Below, piece after piece: positions 44,701 through 56,500 of a stretch of DNA of 64,000 nucleotides. A program made the position numbers and the translations under genes. Source of the stretch: Cladorrhinum sp. PSN259 (lineage: Eukaryota; Ascomycota; Sordariomycetes; Sordariales; Podosporaceae); assembly GCA_033725935.1 (NCBI GenBank), contig MU867063.1, positions 367,694 to 431,693 of the forward strand. The letters run 5' to 3'. The first letter of the stretch is position 1. Each line of letters starts with the position of its first letter. The notes below the pieces were generated by a model. It had not been told where the DNA came from, ran no database searches, and saw nothing but the letters and a program-made list of their open reading frames with translations.

Positions 44701-46664
44701 GCTGGATTTTGTTCAAGTATCCCAAGTCGCACACAAACCTGATTTCCTTTAGTATAGGCTAAAGGATGAAGGCATTGTTTGTTATTAGTGATTGACTCCC
44801 TCTTCGAGCTCCTTCGTTGTGCCTTGATTTCAGGGACGGAATCTCTCTTCCGCTTGGCTTTACTATATCTCAGGGAAAAGAATGCATCTCGTCCCGTGTC
44901 CCTTCCAGCCACCCGCACATTGTATTAAATTCGACATAGATGGATGCATAGGTGAAAGAAATGCCATGCTCAAGTGATCAAATCAATTGGTGGCAACCAG
45001 GCCTGTCGTCTCTCGGCGGACACGGATGCCCACAGCTTGGTGGTTTCATGAGAAACAGCTATATCCCAGCACTCGAGCCTCATCAGTTATGGAGAAACAT
45101 GCGGAACCTGGAGAGGGCTTCTGTCTCAGAAGATATAGGCGGGCACGGCGGGGCTACCCCCAGGCGGTGCTGGATGGATGCATCCCACAGCGGCGCGCCA
45201 CACGGAAGAGAGAGAGAAAAGACAGCAACAGGGTTTTCTCGTGTCCTAAATTAATCAGCTGCCGTCAGCTCGCCAAATGACCTAGAACTGGCACAGGTGG
45301 CATCAGCTCACACATACCTAACGTCCACTGGAGCAGAGCGGCTCGGCCTTGGAACTTGACGAAGATGACACAAGAAACACATACGAATTCCTGTATTCAG
45401 TTGACACGAAAATGGATGCAAAAGAAGGACCTCGGTGGCGTCACCCTCGAACGTCTCTTCGGGACTTGCCCTGATCATATTGGCGGGGTCGAAAGAGATG
45501 ATCGACAACCGTCTTCCGAGGGCGACGTTGAACTTGGTGCCTCCGGGTCTTGGATGCCGCCTTTCTATTGGTTGGCTCGACTGGAACCAGGTTCACCCTC
45601 CCTCGTTCGTGCCATCCGGCTCTTCTCTGGTTGCATTCAATTGAAGCGACTTCATGCGAAACCGGCATTCTTGCTCTGCCTCGTCTACTCTTGCCATGAT
45701 GAACAGTGTTGTGCATATGAATTAAAGAGGCTACAATTGATGAACTTGGCAAAATATACCAGATTGTTTCAATTTCGTGATTATCTCAGAAAAAGAGGTC
45801 CCAGAAGAGGGGAACACTCTCCAAAGTCGCAGAAAGACGCGCCGCGCATGCCCGTGCCACAGTGGGAACTGAAGGCCAGGCCTTGGTGTTTGGGCGAATC
45901 AGCGGTCATCTTGGCCCTCCAAAATGTTTCGCTAAACAGATGCGGGGCCTTCCTGAGTGTGGCTCTGCCCTCCTTACTGGCCCCTTCCGCAAATTGAACG
46001 AGAGGGACCTTCCAGGTCTGAATGAGAGCGACCAGGTCCGTGGCCAATCTCTCTCAAAGGCAATCCCAGCCCACGCCTTCACAGTCCCAGCAGTCCCTCT
46101 CCACTTCACGATTCCGCTCTCATCCCATCCCCATCGTCGCTCGCTGCCCACGTCGTCGACTTTGACTTTCCGCGACAGAATTCCCTCGCAGCGACTTTTG
46201 ACTTTTTGACCTTTTCTGGGAGCTTCATCAAATGTCTTTTTTGATGAAATTGTGAATCTTTTTTTTCTGGCTGTTGTTGATTCGATTTGCAACCGCTTTA
46301 CATTCTTTTCTCTTTTCTCTCACGAGCTAGCCTCTCAGTCATTCGTTTTCTGAGACGACCACGACGACATCCGACACATAACTACACTCTTCGCTTCTAT
46401 TTGTATATCGACAAACCATCACATCCGAAACCCCGCCCAAGAAAAAGAAACCCTTGTTGCAACCCATTCGCTTGGAATTGCAACCTTTTGCCAGTGGTAG
46501 CCATTGACGAATCGATCGACGCGCGCGCATGTCCTAGGATTGGCCACTGTTCATCTCAAAGATCGACACGACGCAACAACCACCAACTATATCATCGCCC
46601 CCGACACAATTGCCTTGGTATAACAAAACACCACGTCGACACTCACCAACCCCCAGATTACAAA
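41727..46664. other. Long gene-poor spacer (about 4.9 kb)
   Basis: Between divergently placed chs-1 (minus) and the Opy2 gene (plus). I find no convincing coding region; the longest frames (45356-45997, 213 codons; 43551-43877) have no domain, no splice support and shadow-like composition. It presumably holds two promoters and long 5' leaders. The frame of Opy2 is open from 46287, so part of 46287-46664 may be leader. No transposon relic recognised. Confidence 0.5.
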
Positions 46665-47990
46665 ATGGCGAATCCAATTTGGACTGCCATGGACAACGCA
46701 AACGCAGGCTTCAGTTTCTGGAAGCGCCAGGAGCAGACCACTTGTGTCGTCTGCGACAAGACAGTCGAACTTGCCTGCCCGCCCTGCGAACGCGGGAAAA
46801 CAGAATGCCGGCTTCTTAAGCCCATAAACTGCCAGGTGTGCCCCAAAATGATTTGTGCCCCCATCTTGGACCTTGACGAAGGCAAAAGTAATAAATCGTC
46901 ACCCAATGTCGGCGCCATCGCGGGAGGAGTTATTGGCGGTATCGTCGTGATTGCAGTCGTCACTTACCTGGTATGGAAGTTCTGCGTACGGAAGAAGAGG
47001 CAACCAGTGATTCAGGAACCATGGGAGGAGAGTAACGACCAATTCGAGAGCGGGGAGAAGAGTTTCGCTCAACGCCGGGACTACCGCGCATCGACACACA
47101 CCGTTGGCTCAATCGCTTCTACTGTTCTCACTCGAGCTTCGAACATCATCCAAATTGCTTATATCCCTGGTGTCACCAACCGAGCAACCGCAGCCCCCAG
47201 CGTTCTTGTTCCTCCAGTGCCTCCTCTCCCGATTGGCCTGTCACCGGCCGGTACCCCGAACAGCACCGAGGACCAGCACTTCTTCGTCCCCGGTGATCTC
47301 CGTGACTCGACCTACTCTGGCCTCTCTTACAACACTGACCGTACCTCTTATGCCCGCACTTCATACGCACCAAGATCCAGCGTGGCGTCCACTATTTATG
47401 GCAAGAGCGCTGTTGTCGTGGCTCCCGCTCAGACTGGTATGCGGGCTAAGCCAGCCATGGTCAGCGTGAGATCAGCCAACTCCGGCGGCTCTTCGACCGG
47501 TACCCACACTCCTCCAGTTCCAACCGTCGATTATGAGAAGTATGCCACCGTTAGACCACCAAGCCCAGCAAACAGCACTTTCAGCGTCGGCTCGACTTTC
47601 CTTAACAACGCCAGCACTCATACGGCAACACCAGCTCGTGCCATGGTCGTCCGTGTAGGGAGCGTCAAGAAGTTGAATAACACCAGGTTCAGCCCCAAGT
47701 CTTCAGACGAGGGCACATCACCCATCAACACCGTGTCTGGGTCGACCATCAGGGACTCGACTGCCGCCACGATTATAGTTGATTCACCATCTTCGGATCT
47801 GGGACCATTTTCGGATCCACCCAAGACGTCGCAATCGAATAGCGGCAACACCAGCAATAGTGTGAACTTGAGTGCGGTCATCGAGGAGGCCACGAGGAGA
47901 GCATCGCAGAGGGATTCAAGTATTCCTTCTGGTGCAAGGGGGAATGCAAGGGGAAAGAGTCCATTTGGTGATGAACATGCTACGCAATGA
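46665..47990 (+). CDS. opy2: Opy2-like membrane anchor of the HOG pathway
   Basis: Single exon, 441 residues from ATG in TACAAAATGGCG; the frame stays open upstream to 46287, but without a typical start context. The short extracellular part (residues about 27-66) contains eight cysteines in the Opy2 pattern (CVVC, CPPC, C, CQVC, C). One transmembrane helix follows at about 80-103 (GAIAGGVIGGIVVIAVVTYLVWKF) with a basic stop-transfer KKR, then a long disordered Ser/Thr/Pro tail. In yeast Opy2 binds the adaptor Ste50 and recruits Ste11 in osmostress and wall signalling. No cleavable signal peptide is obvious, as expected for the type-I anchor of this family. The assignment rests on the cysteine pattern and architecture. 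Confidence 0.85.
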   Translation: MANPIWTAMDNANAGFSFWKRQEQTTCVVCDKTVELACPPCERGKTECRLLKPINCQVCPKMICAPILDLDEGKSNKSSPNVGAIAGGVIGGIVVIAVVTYLVWKFCVRKKRQPVIQEPWEESNDQFESGEKSFAQRRDYRASTHTVGSIASTVLTRASNIIQIAYIPGVTNRATAAPSVLVPPVPPLPIGLSPAGTPNSTEDQHFFVPGDLRDSTYSGLSYNTDRTSYARTSYAPRSSVASTIYGKSAVVVAPAQTGMRAKPAMVSVRSANSGGSSTGTHTPPVPTVDYEKYATVRPPSPANSTFSVGSTFLNNASTHTATPARAMVVRVGSVKKLNNTRFSPKSSDEGTSPINTVSGSTIRDSTAATIIVDSPSSDLGPFSDPPKTSQSNSGNTSNSVNLSAVIEEATRRASQRDSSIPSGARGNARGKSPFGDEHATQ

Positions 47991-49549
47991 TTTCGATTAC
48001 TTGATATCTCAAGTCTTTGTTTATGTTTTGTTTATTGTCAGATACCCCCCCTTTTACCCATGCTTCCTCACGCGAACGCAACGCAACGCAACTCTATATG
48101 ATTTGGAGAGATGGAAGGAACTTTATGAAAGCGATTATTTTTGGGTTCAATTTTTTTTTCGATTTGGGTTTTTTTTGGATACTTCTTTTCTATTTTGGAC
48201 AGGATTTTTGGATTTGGATTTTTGGATGGGCGGACACAAGTTTTGAACCACTTTTTCTTCTTTTCCATTTCATTTTTTCTTTTTTTGGTATGAGGTAACC
48301 TTTTTGGGCGTCAAAACAAATATTTTCGAGAAGAAAGGTGGATTGAATATATTCATGCGTTCTCCTGTTTATGAGTGGTCTTTCGATGGAGGGAGAGGGA
48401 AGTTACCAAGATAACTTAGTGTTACTTGACTCTGAACTTGAGTGGGATGAGAAATACACAGTGTGTGGTTTTGCGGATATCACGTTTTCGGTTTTCTGGT
48501 ATCATATTACTTTCTGTGTGTGTCTTCGTGTGATAATACTTACTACCAGAGTTTAAAGAGGCGCGAGGTTGCAGATGACCTGTACAAAATTGTGTTACAA
48601 GTGGGCTGGTTATGGAGGTATGCAAGTAGGTGAAGCCAGATGAGTAAGCCTTTCTTCCCTTCTGTGCCCCTTTTCTTCTTTTCTCCTTTTCTGTACCACC
48701 ATTTGCTGAAATGGCCCCCAAAACCAAGGCGGGATGAATGAGTGTAGATTCCGGGAGTGGATATATTCTTGTTAGATGATAGGTTGGGAGCGAGGGAAGC
48801 AGCAAAGCCACGGTTGGGGGGTGAGATGTCGAGTTTGGTTGGCACGGGACACATTACATTTACGTTCGGTGCCGCGCGTATGCATTTTGCGTATCGTACA
48901 TGAGCCGCTCGGTTGTGGGTTTTTGGGACTTGCCTTTTGGTTGGAACCCTTCCGACTGCCCTGCCAACTTGGATTGCCGCCGGGAATGATACTTTGTCAT
49001 TTTGATGGAGTTATTTTCAGTCTGTTGGTTTTTTTTGGGTTTTTTTTTGTGGTAAGACTTTTTTGTTTAGGTTTGAGGGGGGTTGGGGTTGGTTTTTGGA
49101 GATGTTACTCGGGGGATGTATGTTTACTTGCGAGATGTTACTCGGGGGATTTGTATGTTACTTGGGAGCTTGGGTTGCTTGGGGAGATGTCACTGGCAGA
49201 TGTTACTGGCAGGTGTCACTTGAGCTGTTGCTCATTAGCTCTACTATATCAAAGGATAAGAACCGTGGTCGCCGGGTCTTGCTGTGTTTTTGGATTGCGG
49301 CCGCCAGGTGGGGACGGGACGGATATGGACTCCGTATGAGGCTGGGTTTGTCATGCGTTTATAAGTACGGACGGACGGCCGGCTGTCAGTTGGCGTGGCT
49401 GTTGACGATTCGTCTTACTCGTTCGTTTGGTGGGACTTTGTTGAGGAAGGGGAATAGTAGTGGGGCTGTGGTACAAACTATGGAGAGAGAGGAAGAAAGA
49501 TTTGGATGCTGCACAAAGATGTTGCGTATACGTTTCGTACGTTTCGTAC

Positions 49550-49621
49550 GTTCGGGTGTTCGTGTGTTCGTGTGTTCGGGTGTTCGTGTGTTCGTGTGTT
49601 CGTGTGTTCGCATGTTCGGGT
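49550..49621. repeat. Nine-unit 8-base tandem array, GTTCGTGT/GTTCGGGT
   Basis: Nine consecutive 8-base units; five are GTTCGTGT, three GTTCGGGT, one GTTCGCAT. Two 9-base GTTTCGTAC-type copies precede it at about 49531-49549. Confidence 0.9.
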
Positions 49622-50942
49622 GTACGTACTTGCTCTATATAAGGTTGAGGGTGGCGCGAGTGTTTGTTGTGCTAGGTGAAAGGGCGGGACAGGAGGACAA
49701 TTGTGTGTGTTGTTGGTAAGGCTGATTTTTTTTATGTGGGGGTTTGTTTACACGATGAGGGAGGCGAGGACGAATCAGGTTCTTGTGGATATCAGAGGAT
49801 TGTGGTTTGAGGCTTTGCTTGTGGAAGTGATTGAGCGCGGCGAGGTTGGAACTTGAGGTGACAGTGGGTTCGCGATAGGATCCGCGGAACAACTTCAGAG
49901 CATTGTTTGAGTGGATATGTGAGGAACTTTAAAGTGGAGGTAAGTTTGTGATGGTTCTAGTCGGGCAGATTGTTTCCATATCCGACAAAAAGGGGGTTGC
50001 CGGAAGAGACCTCACGATCAATAATACTCTTTGACTGTTGATTGGCTATTGCAACTGGCTCGCCTTCTTCTTGCGTTTATTCTGGAGTTGGGGAGTTCGT
50101 GCTAGATTACTGTGAAGCTTGATCTGTTTGTGGATGGATATGTCTGCTACGCTTAGTGTTGGCGGAATGCGCAGGTGAACAAGACTGAAGGGGTTGCTGT
50201 GGTCGTCATGGAGGCAATGTCGAGTAATCGAGAGGCTGTATTCATCAACACCGTGCGCCTTAATTCTTGAACATTGTGACAATGACATAGCTTGTAACTG
50301 TTGACTTGACTGTTCTGGAGCATTGGTTGCTGGGTAATGTTTGTTTTGTTTCTCAGGGGCAATGGTAGCATTTCGAAGAATCAGATGACATGATTTCTTT
50401 ACTACGAGAATTCTTCTACAAGAAGGTCACCGTTCTCTGTGTTATTGATCGGCGGTCGTGTTCTCAAGTATGACAACGTCTCAGCCTATGTTCTTAGGAG
50501 ATATGCGAAGAATTTACACGAAGAATTCATTATGGATTCAGATTGTTGAAGAATAACAAATCAACCTGCCAGCATCACATTGCGAGAAGCAAGATGTAGA
50601 TTGAACTGTCCCACACATGTCTGGAAACGCTCGAGGAGACACGGTCATATGTCTGTTTATCTCATCATCAACCATCTTGCAAGACGGTTGTACAAATCCA
50701 GGCAGTCGATACGGAGTCCACGGAAGTCCATTAACACCAAAGATCAAGTCACGGCCAAACCCCAAATTTCATCCCATCTTCCAAGCTCACCCGTACCTTC
50801 CTGAGTACATTCCTCAGCTCCTTGCTGGCCACCTTGTTTACCACCTTCCCCACAACCTAGGTACCACGCACCTATCTGCAGAATCACCCCTTATATATCA
50901 GGTCCAGTGAAGCACTTCCAACAGCCCCTAGACAGAAAACAC

Positions 50943-51134
50943 TGGACAATAGTCCAATGGTCTGGGGGCGACCACGCCAACCCCCTTCGCACACGCCAAC
51001 CCCCTTCGCACTCGAGTGCGAGGTCCCCCGTTCGAATCCTCGGCCGACCCACGGAGTAAATGCACCGAATGCGTTTCGTACCCGGGCACCTCCCCAAATT
51101 TGGGGGGCTGCCCGGCGATCGTTTGTTATTTTTT
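50943..51134 (+). ncRNA. Candidate Pol III unit or tRNA-derived (SINE-like) element
   Basis: An A-box-like TAGTCCAATGG (50950-50960) matches TRGYNNANNNG. A B-box-like GTTCGAATCC follows at 51030-51039 (consensus GGTTCGANNCC), and a T6 terminator-like run lies at 51129-51134. Between the boxes are a 19-base tandem duplication (50974-50992 and 50993-51011) and the 16-base palindrome TCGCACTCGAGTGCGA (51006-51021); after the B box comes a long hairpin (51082-51115). No proper acceptor or T stem can be folded, so it is not an intact tRNA gene. A tRNA relic or SINE-like element is possible; the boxes could also be chance. Confidence 0.35.
51082..51115. repeat. Near-perfect 17-base-arm hairpin
   Basis: Arms CCGGGCACCTCCCCAAA and TTTGGGGGGCTGCCCGG pair with one mismatch and one G-T. 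It is followed 13 bases later by a T6 run. Confidence 0.8.
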
Positions 51135-52274
51135 GGCGATTTATTTTATTTATTTATTTGCTTCAGATCCTACTTAAACGGATGATGAGAAGTTGACCAC
51201 CGAACTTGTGCGACTTGATTTCGTGCTTACATTTATTCATCGAGGCAAATCGCCTGCTCTCCCATATACGACATGTTTGTTAAGGACCATCTTCAACTTG
51301 AAGATGCCACTGTTTGAGCGCTGCACATACATAAATATTAATCTAATATAAACAAATCCCCCTGACCACCAACCTCATGCGGCCCGGCAAGCAGCCCAAC
51401 ACACCCCATCACTCCCATTGCAACACTAATAACCCAAGTAAACAACCCTTTCTTGATTATACCCTGTTACCGAAGCGACACAAGCACGTGCCTGAATATA
51501 CAAATAGGAACATTTCCCAGATTAGTTATCCAGAACACCGAGTACCAGCAACAGCACCAGCACCAGCACAGCCCTCCCCCCCCTCCCTCCCCCCTGGTCT
51601 TTGCAAATCAAGGCTGAAATTCCCGCCTTATTTTCTTCAACTTGTGCCCAACAGGAGTATGCCATAGGGCTGCGCTTTTACACACTATCAAGTTGCTGCC
51701 CCGTCGTCCCGCAGTGCTAGTACGATATCTGAGATAGTTAGCCTCTCCCCGGCCGTTTTTGGCACCATATTAACATCCGATGCATGATAACCTGACAACA
51801 ATCCTTGACTACCTTGTCATCTCCCCGACTGATCTAGACCAAAAGATCACCACCACCCAAGTCCAGACCAAAAGGATTGGCATCTCTCCAAACACCCGAC
51901 ATCCTCGGAGATCCAGACCAAACGATCAGCCTCATCAGCTAGTCTAAGGATAACCTAGAACGACAAGGACAATGACAAAGAATCGACCCGCCCTTCTTCC
52001 ACGGTACACTAGGCTAGACTAGCACGTGGTGTGGGATTTTCAGCTGTGCAAGTTTTTGTTAAGAGAAAATTGTTTTGGGATTTTGCAACAACAAAAAGTT
52101 CAAATCCTACACCGACGTGACTAAACATAATAAATCCCTGGTTTTAAAATCAAAAGCCAATCATGATGTTTCCAGACATCATCTCATACCATTTCCATTC
52201 CCCCCCTCACAAAGCAAGGAAAATATCCATCCTACTTTTTTTTTCTTTTTTTCCTTTTCCTTTCATCCAAAGCT

Positions 52275-52330
52275 GCAAGGCAAGGCAAGGCAAGGCAAGG
52301 CAAGGCAAGGCAAGGCAAGGGAAGGCAAGG
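52275..52330. repeat. (GCAAG)n pentanucleotide microsatellite
   Basis: About eleven units with one GGAAG variant, non-coding. Confidence 0.95.
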
Positions 52331-52740
52331 CAACCCAGCCACACCCCCCCTTCTGAAATAACAACCTTCCATTCCAAGCTTTACCTACCTACCGTATTGC
52401 AGTAAAACTACTACTACTCGCAACAATGTATTAAAAAAAAAGTAATTTCTTCTTTTCTGTAAATCACATCGCTTAATAAAAACAACTCCTACATGCATAC
52501 GTACTTGACAAATAATTTTTGCTCGCTTCCTGCCTGCATACCTGCCCGCCTGCCTGCCTGCTTACCCTGCCTGCCTACACTAATAACGCACCTATGCCAT
52601 ACTACTACTGTACATACTACATGCAAGTACAGCAGCACGTATGCTTGCATATTCTCTGCATATGCAAAAAAAAAAAACCCAAAAAAAAAACGCCTCGGCG
52701 CTTGGAAAAAAAGGAATGTGCATTACACTACTTGCGCGCA

Positions 52741-52810
52741 TACATACATATGTACATACATACAGCAAGCCACACACACAGACACAGACACAGACACACA
52801 GACACACACC
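52741..52810. repeat. (CATA)n and (CA/GACA)n microsatellites
   Basis: A tetranucleotide ATAC/TACA tract followed directly by a CACA/GACACA tract. Confidence 0.85.
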
Positions 52811-52953
52811 GCCGACGCGGGCAAATAGTGTTCATGCCATCCTGCGGCAAAACACAAAATAAAACCAAGCCATTCCGCATTCCTGCCCTCCTGCCCTACC
52901 AGACTAGGTACGGGGCGTACGAGAGGTGCATATGCACGAGGTCACGCTCCGTT

Positions 52954-52997
52954 GAAAAAAAAAAAAAAGAAGGAAAAAAAAAAAAAAAAAAAAAAAA
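52954..52997. repeat. Interrupted poly(A) tract
   Basis: About 44 bases of A with two short G interruptions; sequencing length is uncertain in such tracts. Confidence 0.85.
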
Positions 52998-53551
52998 GGG
53001 AAATTCTTATTTACCATAATCCACAAAAGGAATCATTGGGCGCCAAAACAAACACTCGCTTGTTGTTGCCATCGAGGTCGAGAGAGGTGGTACAGTACCA
53101 ATCTGTCCCCTCCCACCACCTCGCCCATGTATCTATCTGCCTGCCTGCGTCTGTATGTAAGACTATCCATGGGTATGTATGTATGTATGCCTGTCCGTCC
53201 AATCCCCCCCACATACCGAATAATACGACTACATACATATCGGTTGAGATCGGTTTTCTTCTGTTGGGCTTTGAGATACATACTTTTTTTTTTCCTTTGG
53301 TAGAGATCTCTGTTCCTTCGTGTAGGCAGCTAAGAAAAAAAAGCCGGGCTAACGGAACTTAATGCACCATAATAAATAAACCTTGGACGAAAAAAGCGGC
53401 GACAACCGACGGGAACTAACTGTAAAAACCAAGATATAAGCTTCATAGATTAAAAAGTGTAAAAAAGAGTAAGTGGAATTGCGGTTCGGCCGGTTCCTTC
53501 CCACCCACACACCAGGTACGCTTATTTCTTTACCAGTTGATATCCAACAAA

Positions 53552-53568
53552 CCCCCCCCCCCCCCCCA
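53552..53568. repeat. Poly(C) tract
   Basis: About 17 consecutive C; possible length error in assembly. Confidence 0.85.
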
Positions 53569-56500
53569 GTAAATAGGGGCGGCTTCTTCACCCTCTCGGG
53601 TAATGTGATGAAGATACCATCCATGCTTTTTGTCTGATAAGCAAAGCCCTGGCTGAACATACAGGAGCAACACTTGTTTGATATCAGCCCAGCAGCAGCA
53701 GCAGCCGCCCTTGTTCAAAGAAGCCTCCACATTCCTTCATCTCGCCTATCATTCCTCAATCCTTCCATACATACATTTTCCCTCTCCATCCCCACGGACA
53801 CGGATCGCCAGGATCGTAGCATAGGGTTGTTTATGGAGTACAAAAGCTGCCCAAGGATGCAGGTTATGTGGGGTTCCAAGGTCGCTTCAGTTTGCAAATG
53901 GGCAGATACTAACTCTGGCATAACCGCACATTGTTTGCTTTTTTTTTCTTCCCGTGCCTTTCGGTCACCAAGACGTGATAGCGTTGAGGTTGACGAATAT
54001 TGTCAGGCCAGAACCTGAGTCAGCGTGGGGGGTTCTGTTTTACATCCCATTGTCGTGTTCAGAAAACTTGCTCGTGGGGGAAGAAGATATCGAGAAGGAT
54101 TCGGTGATCCCAACCTCTCTTAAACCGCAGTATCGACGCATAAAAATAATTGTGATGTTGATGCCGCTGCATATCGTGGGGGTTTGTTCCCCGACGGTCA
54201 AGGCGGCGCGGAATGTCTGCGCTTGCGTGACAAGCCACTGCTAACCGCGTCCAAGCCCAACCCCAAGCCACCAAGCCGTTTCCTGTCATTTTGGGATTCT
54301 GTGGTGGTGGCGTGAACCTTTTCCCTTTAACCAGCCTCCTCCGGCTCCGAGTTCGCAAAGTGTCGCCGGCATTTGCCGTTTTGACAAGAATTATTGTCGT
54401 CCAACCGGACCCAGATCCGTTCCGCCTGTGGATATTTTACAAAGAAAGCAAGCAAGTCTGACTTGCTTTTCTAAAGTTAAGCACCTTGGCAAGCCGAGTA
54501 GTGGCTGGTGACTGGATCAGATCATCAGGGTCCTCATCTGGGACGCCCGGGGTCGTCGGACGGAGCGGTGAGGGTAATAATCTTCACTTGAAGATGGAGA
54601 GAAGAAAAAAATTGTGCCGTCTTGAAACAAACCGGGGCCACGGAGCGGACCCGTACGGACGGACGGGCGGGGACGCTACGCCAACGGAAATTGTGGATGT
54701 GGATGTAGTGTGGATGAAGAAAAGGATCCAGATCCTCTCGCGTCTGACCTTCCGGATCCGTTGGGCACCGCCGATCCGGATCATCGGCCATCGTCACCGA
54801 GTTGGGAATCATTGAAGGGTTTGTTTTCGTCATCAGACGGGAACATCATTGCCGGAGGGTGATGCCGGGTCTGCTTCAGAAATGAAAGACTTTGCTCGGT
54901 TCCGAGTCGGGTGTGGTGGAACGATGAATGACACGCTTACCGACTGGTGACCACCACCACCACCAGCCCCAGCCCCTGATATCAATATTTGTTGCTTCAC
55001 CAAATGAGAGAGGGAATCGAGATTCAACAGGGTTGGGTGACTGAGTGGTCCTCGCCGTACTCCTGCAAAAGGGGAGCAAGGGTAAGGTTTCCCCGGGGTG
55101 TTTGTGTGCCCCATTCCTTATCGGGAAAGCAGTCGTTTTTCCAACGGTGCCGACCCTCCATCGAGCTCTTCTTTAGCCGGGCCTTGTTGACCAGTTCCAG
55201 GGTTTCAATATGCAAGCACAGACATTCGTTAATCGTTGTTCTTCAAATCATCTCTTGACCGGATAAGTCTTCGTTCCATTGGTAGAGGACATGGTTACGG
55301 ACGAAATGCCGGTTGAGCACGTATGCTGGTTGGCCCGTTGGCTGATGCCTGATTCTTTTTTGCTGACCCTAAAGAACACCAACGATGGGAAATCAAGCTC
55401 GGGTTCGGATTCTTCGATGTCTGTCATCGTTTGCGGAGCCAGGAATTGTTTCTTCCGGCTCCCTGGGAGAGGTCGGAATTCCGCAACTTGAATTTGATAT
55501 CCCAGGACGAACCAATCAAACACCAGGCAGGCCCATCATCGTAGCTCCCGTTGAGTGTTTCGTGATGATCGTCTTGTTACCATAGTGAACTTCTCAAACA
55601 CTGCCGACCCGGCCGACGATGTTAACGTAGCAATACCACAGCGAAAGAACATACGACGAGGTTCTTGCCTTTTGCAGACAAGAGAAAAAGTGGCCATGTA
55701 TCCGAGCACGTCATGAAAGTCTTCTCTCTCGCCAAGCTCCAACCCCCCCAGAAGCGAATCCGACCTTGAAGTAAAATATCTTTTTGGGAAAGAGGAGAAG
55801 AAAAAGGACATCAAATTGTGCTATCCACTTTGTTCTAATTGCAACAATGGGGAACAAAATTTCTGGGATATTTGATATCCCAAAAGTCGGAAATTGAGTG
55901 GTGGAAGACAAAAAGCTCTGGGCGGGCAATAAAGAGAGAACCTTGAAGGCCTGCCGGCCACCTTGAATCGGAAGCTCTTGTGGATCCTTCCTCTTTTATC
56001 GACATTATGGCATGGTTACCCGCAAATATGCTTGACCCCACTCATGCGGAAAGAAGCTTTGACCACACCACAATCCCGACTTTTTCTGAATTCCCCACCA
56101 TGGACTGGAGTCTGGACTCTTGTTTGTTTGTGGATGATCTGAGATCTCGCGTTCCGCTTGTTGCTGTTTCTCGAAGACCACTCTATCTAGTGTAGAGGCC
56201 CCCTTTTTTGGGGTTATTGTTATTGTCTGTGTGTCTTACTGTTACACAGCAATCACTTTAATGACAAAAACCAAGGAAAAAAAAAAGATCGTCATTATGA
56301 AACGAATGAACGATATCGGACCTCATCAAACTTGGTACACTACTGTACAGTAGATACAATGGCGCTGCGACATTCATCCACAACAGACAGAAAATCTTGG
56401 CTTCAACAACACCCTCGGAAATGCACGCCGAAGCTTATTCGTTGTCCTTTTTTTTTTTTTCTCTTTGGGATCTCCCGAAATGCTATTTCCAGATAGATTG

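Noticed and set aside
45356..45997. 213-codon plus-strand frame in the chs-1/opy2 spacer
   Set aside because: No motif, no good start context, no splice sites; likely a chance frame.
50943..51070. Intact tRNA gene
   Set aside because: A and B boxes are present but no acceptor, D or T stem can be formed, so only a relic or SINE-like element is proposed.
52075..52110. B-box-like GTTCAAATCC
   Set aside because: No A box at a suitable distance and no foldable cloverleaf.
52240..53700. Possible CRISPR or satellite array
   Set aside because: Only simple short-unit microsatellites; no repeat-spacer structure, and the genome is eukaryotic.
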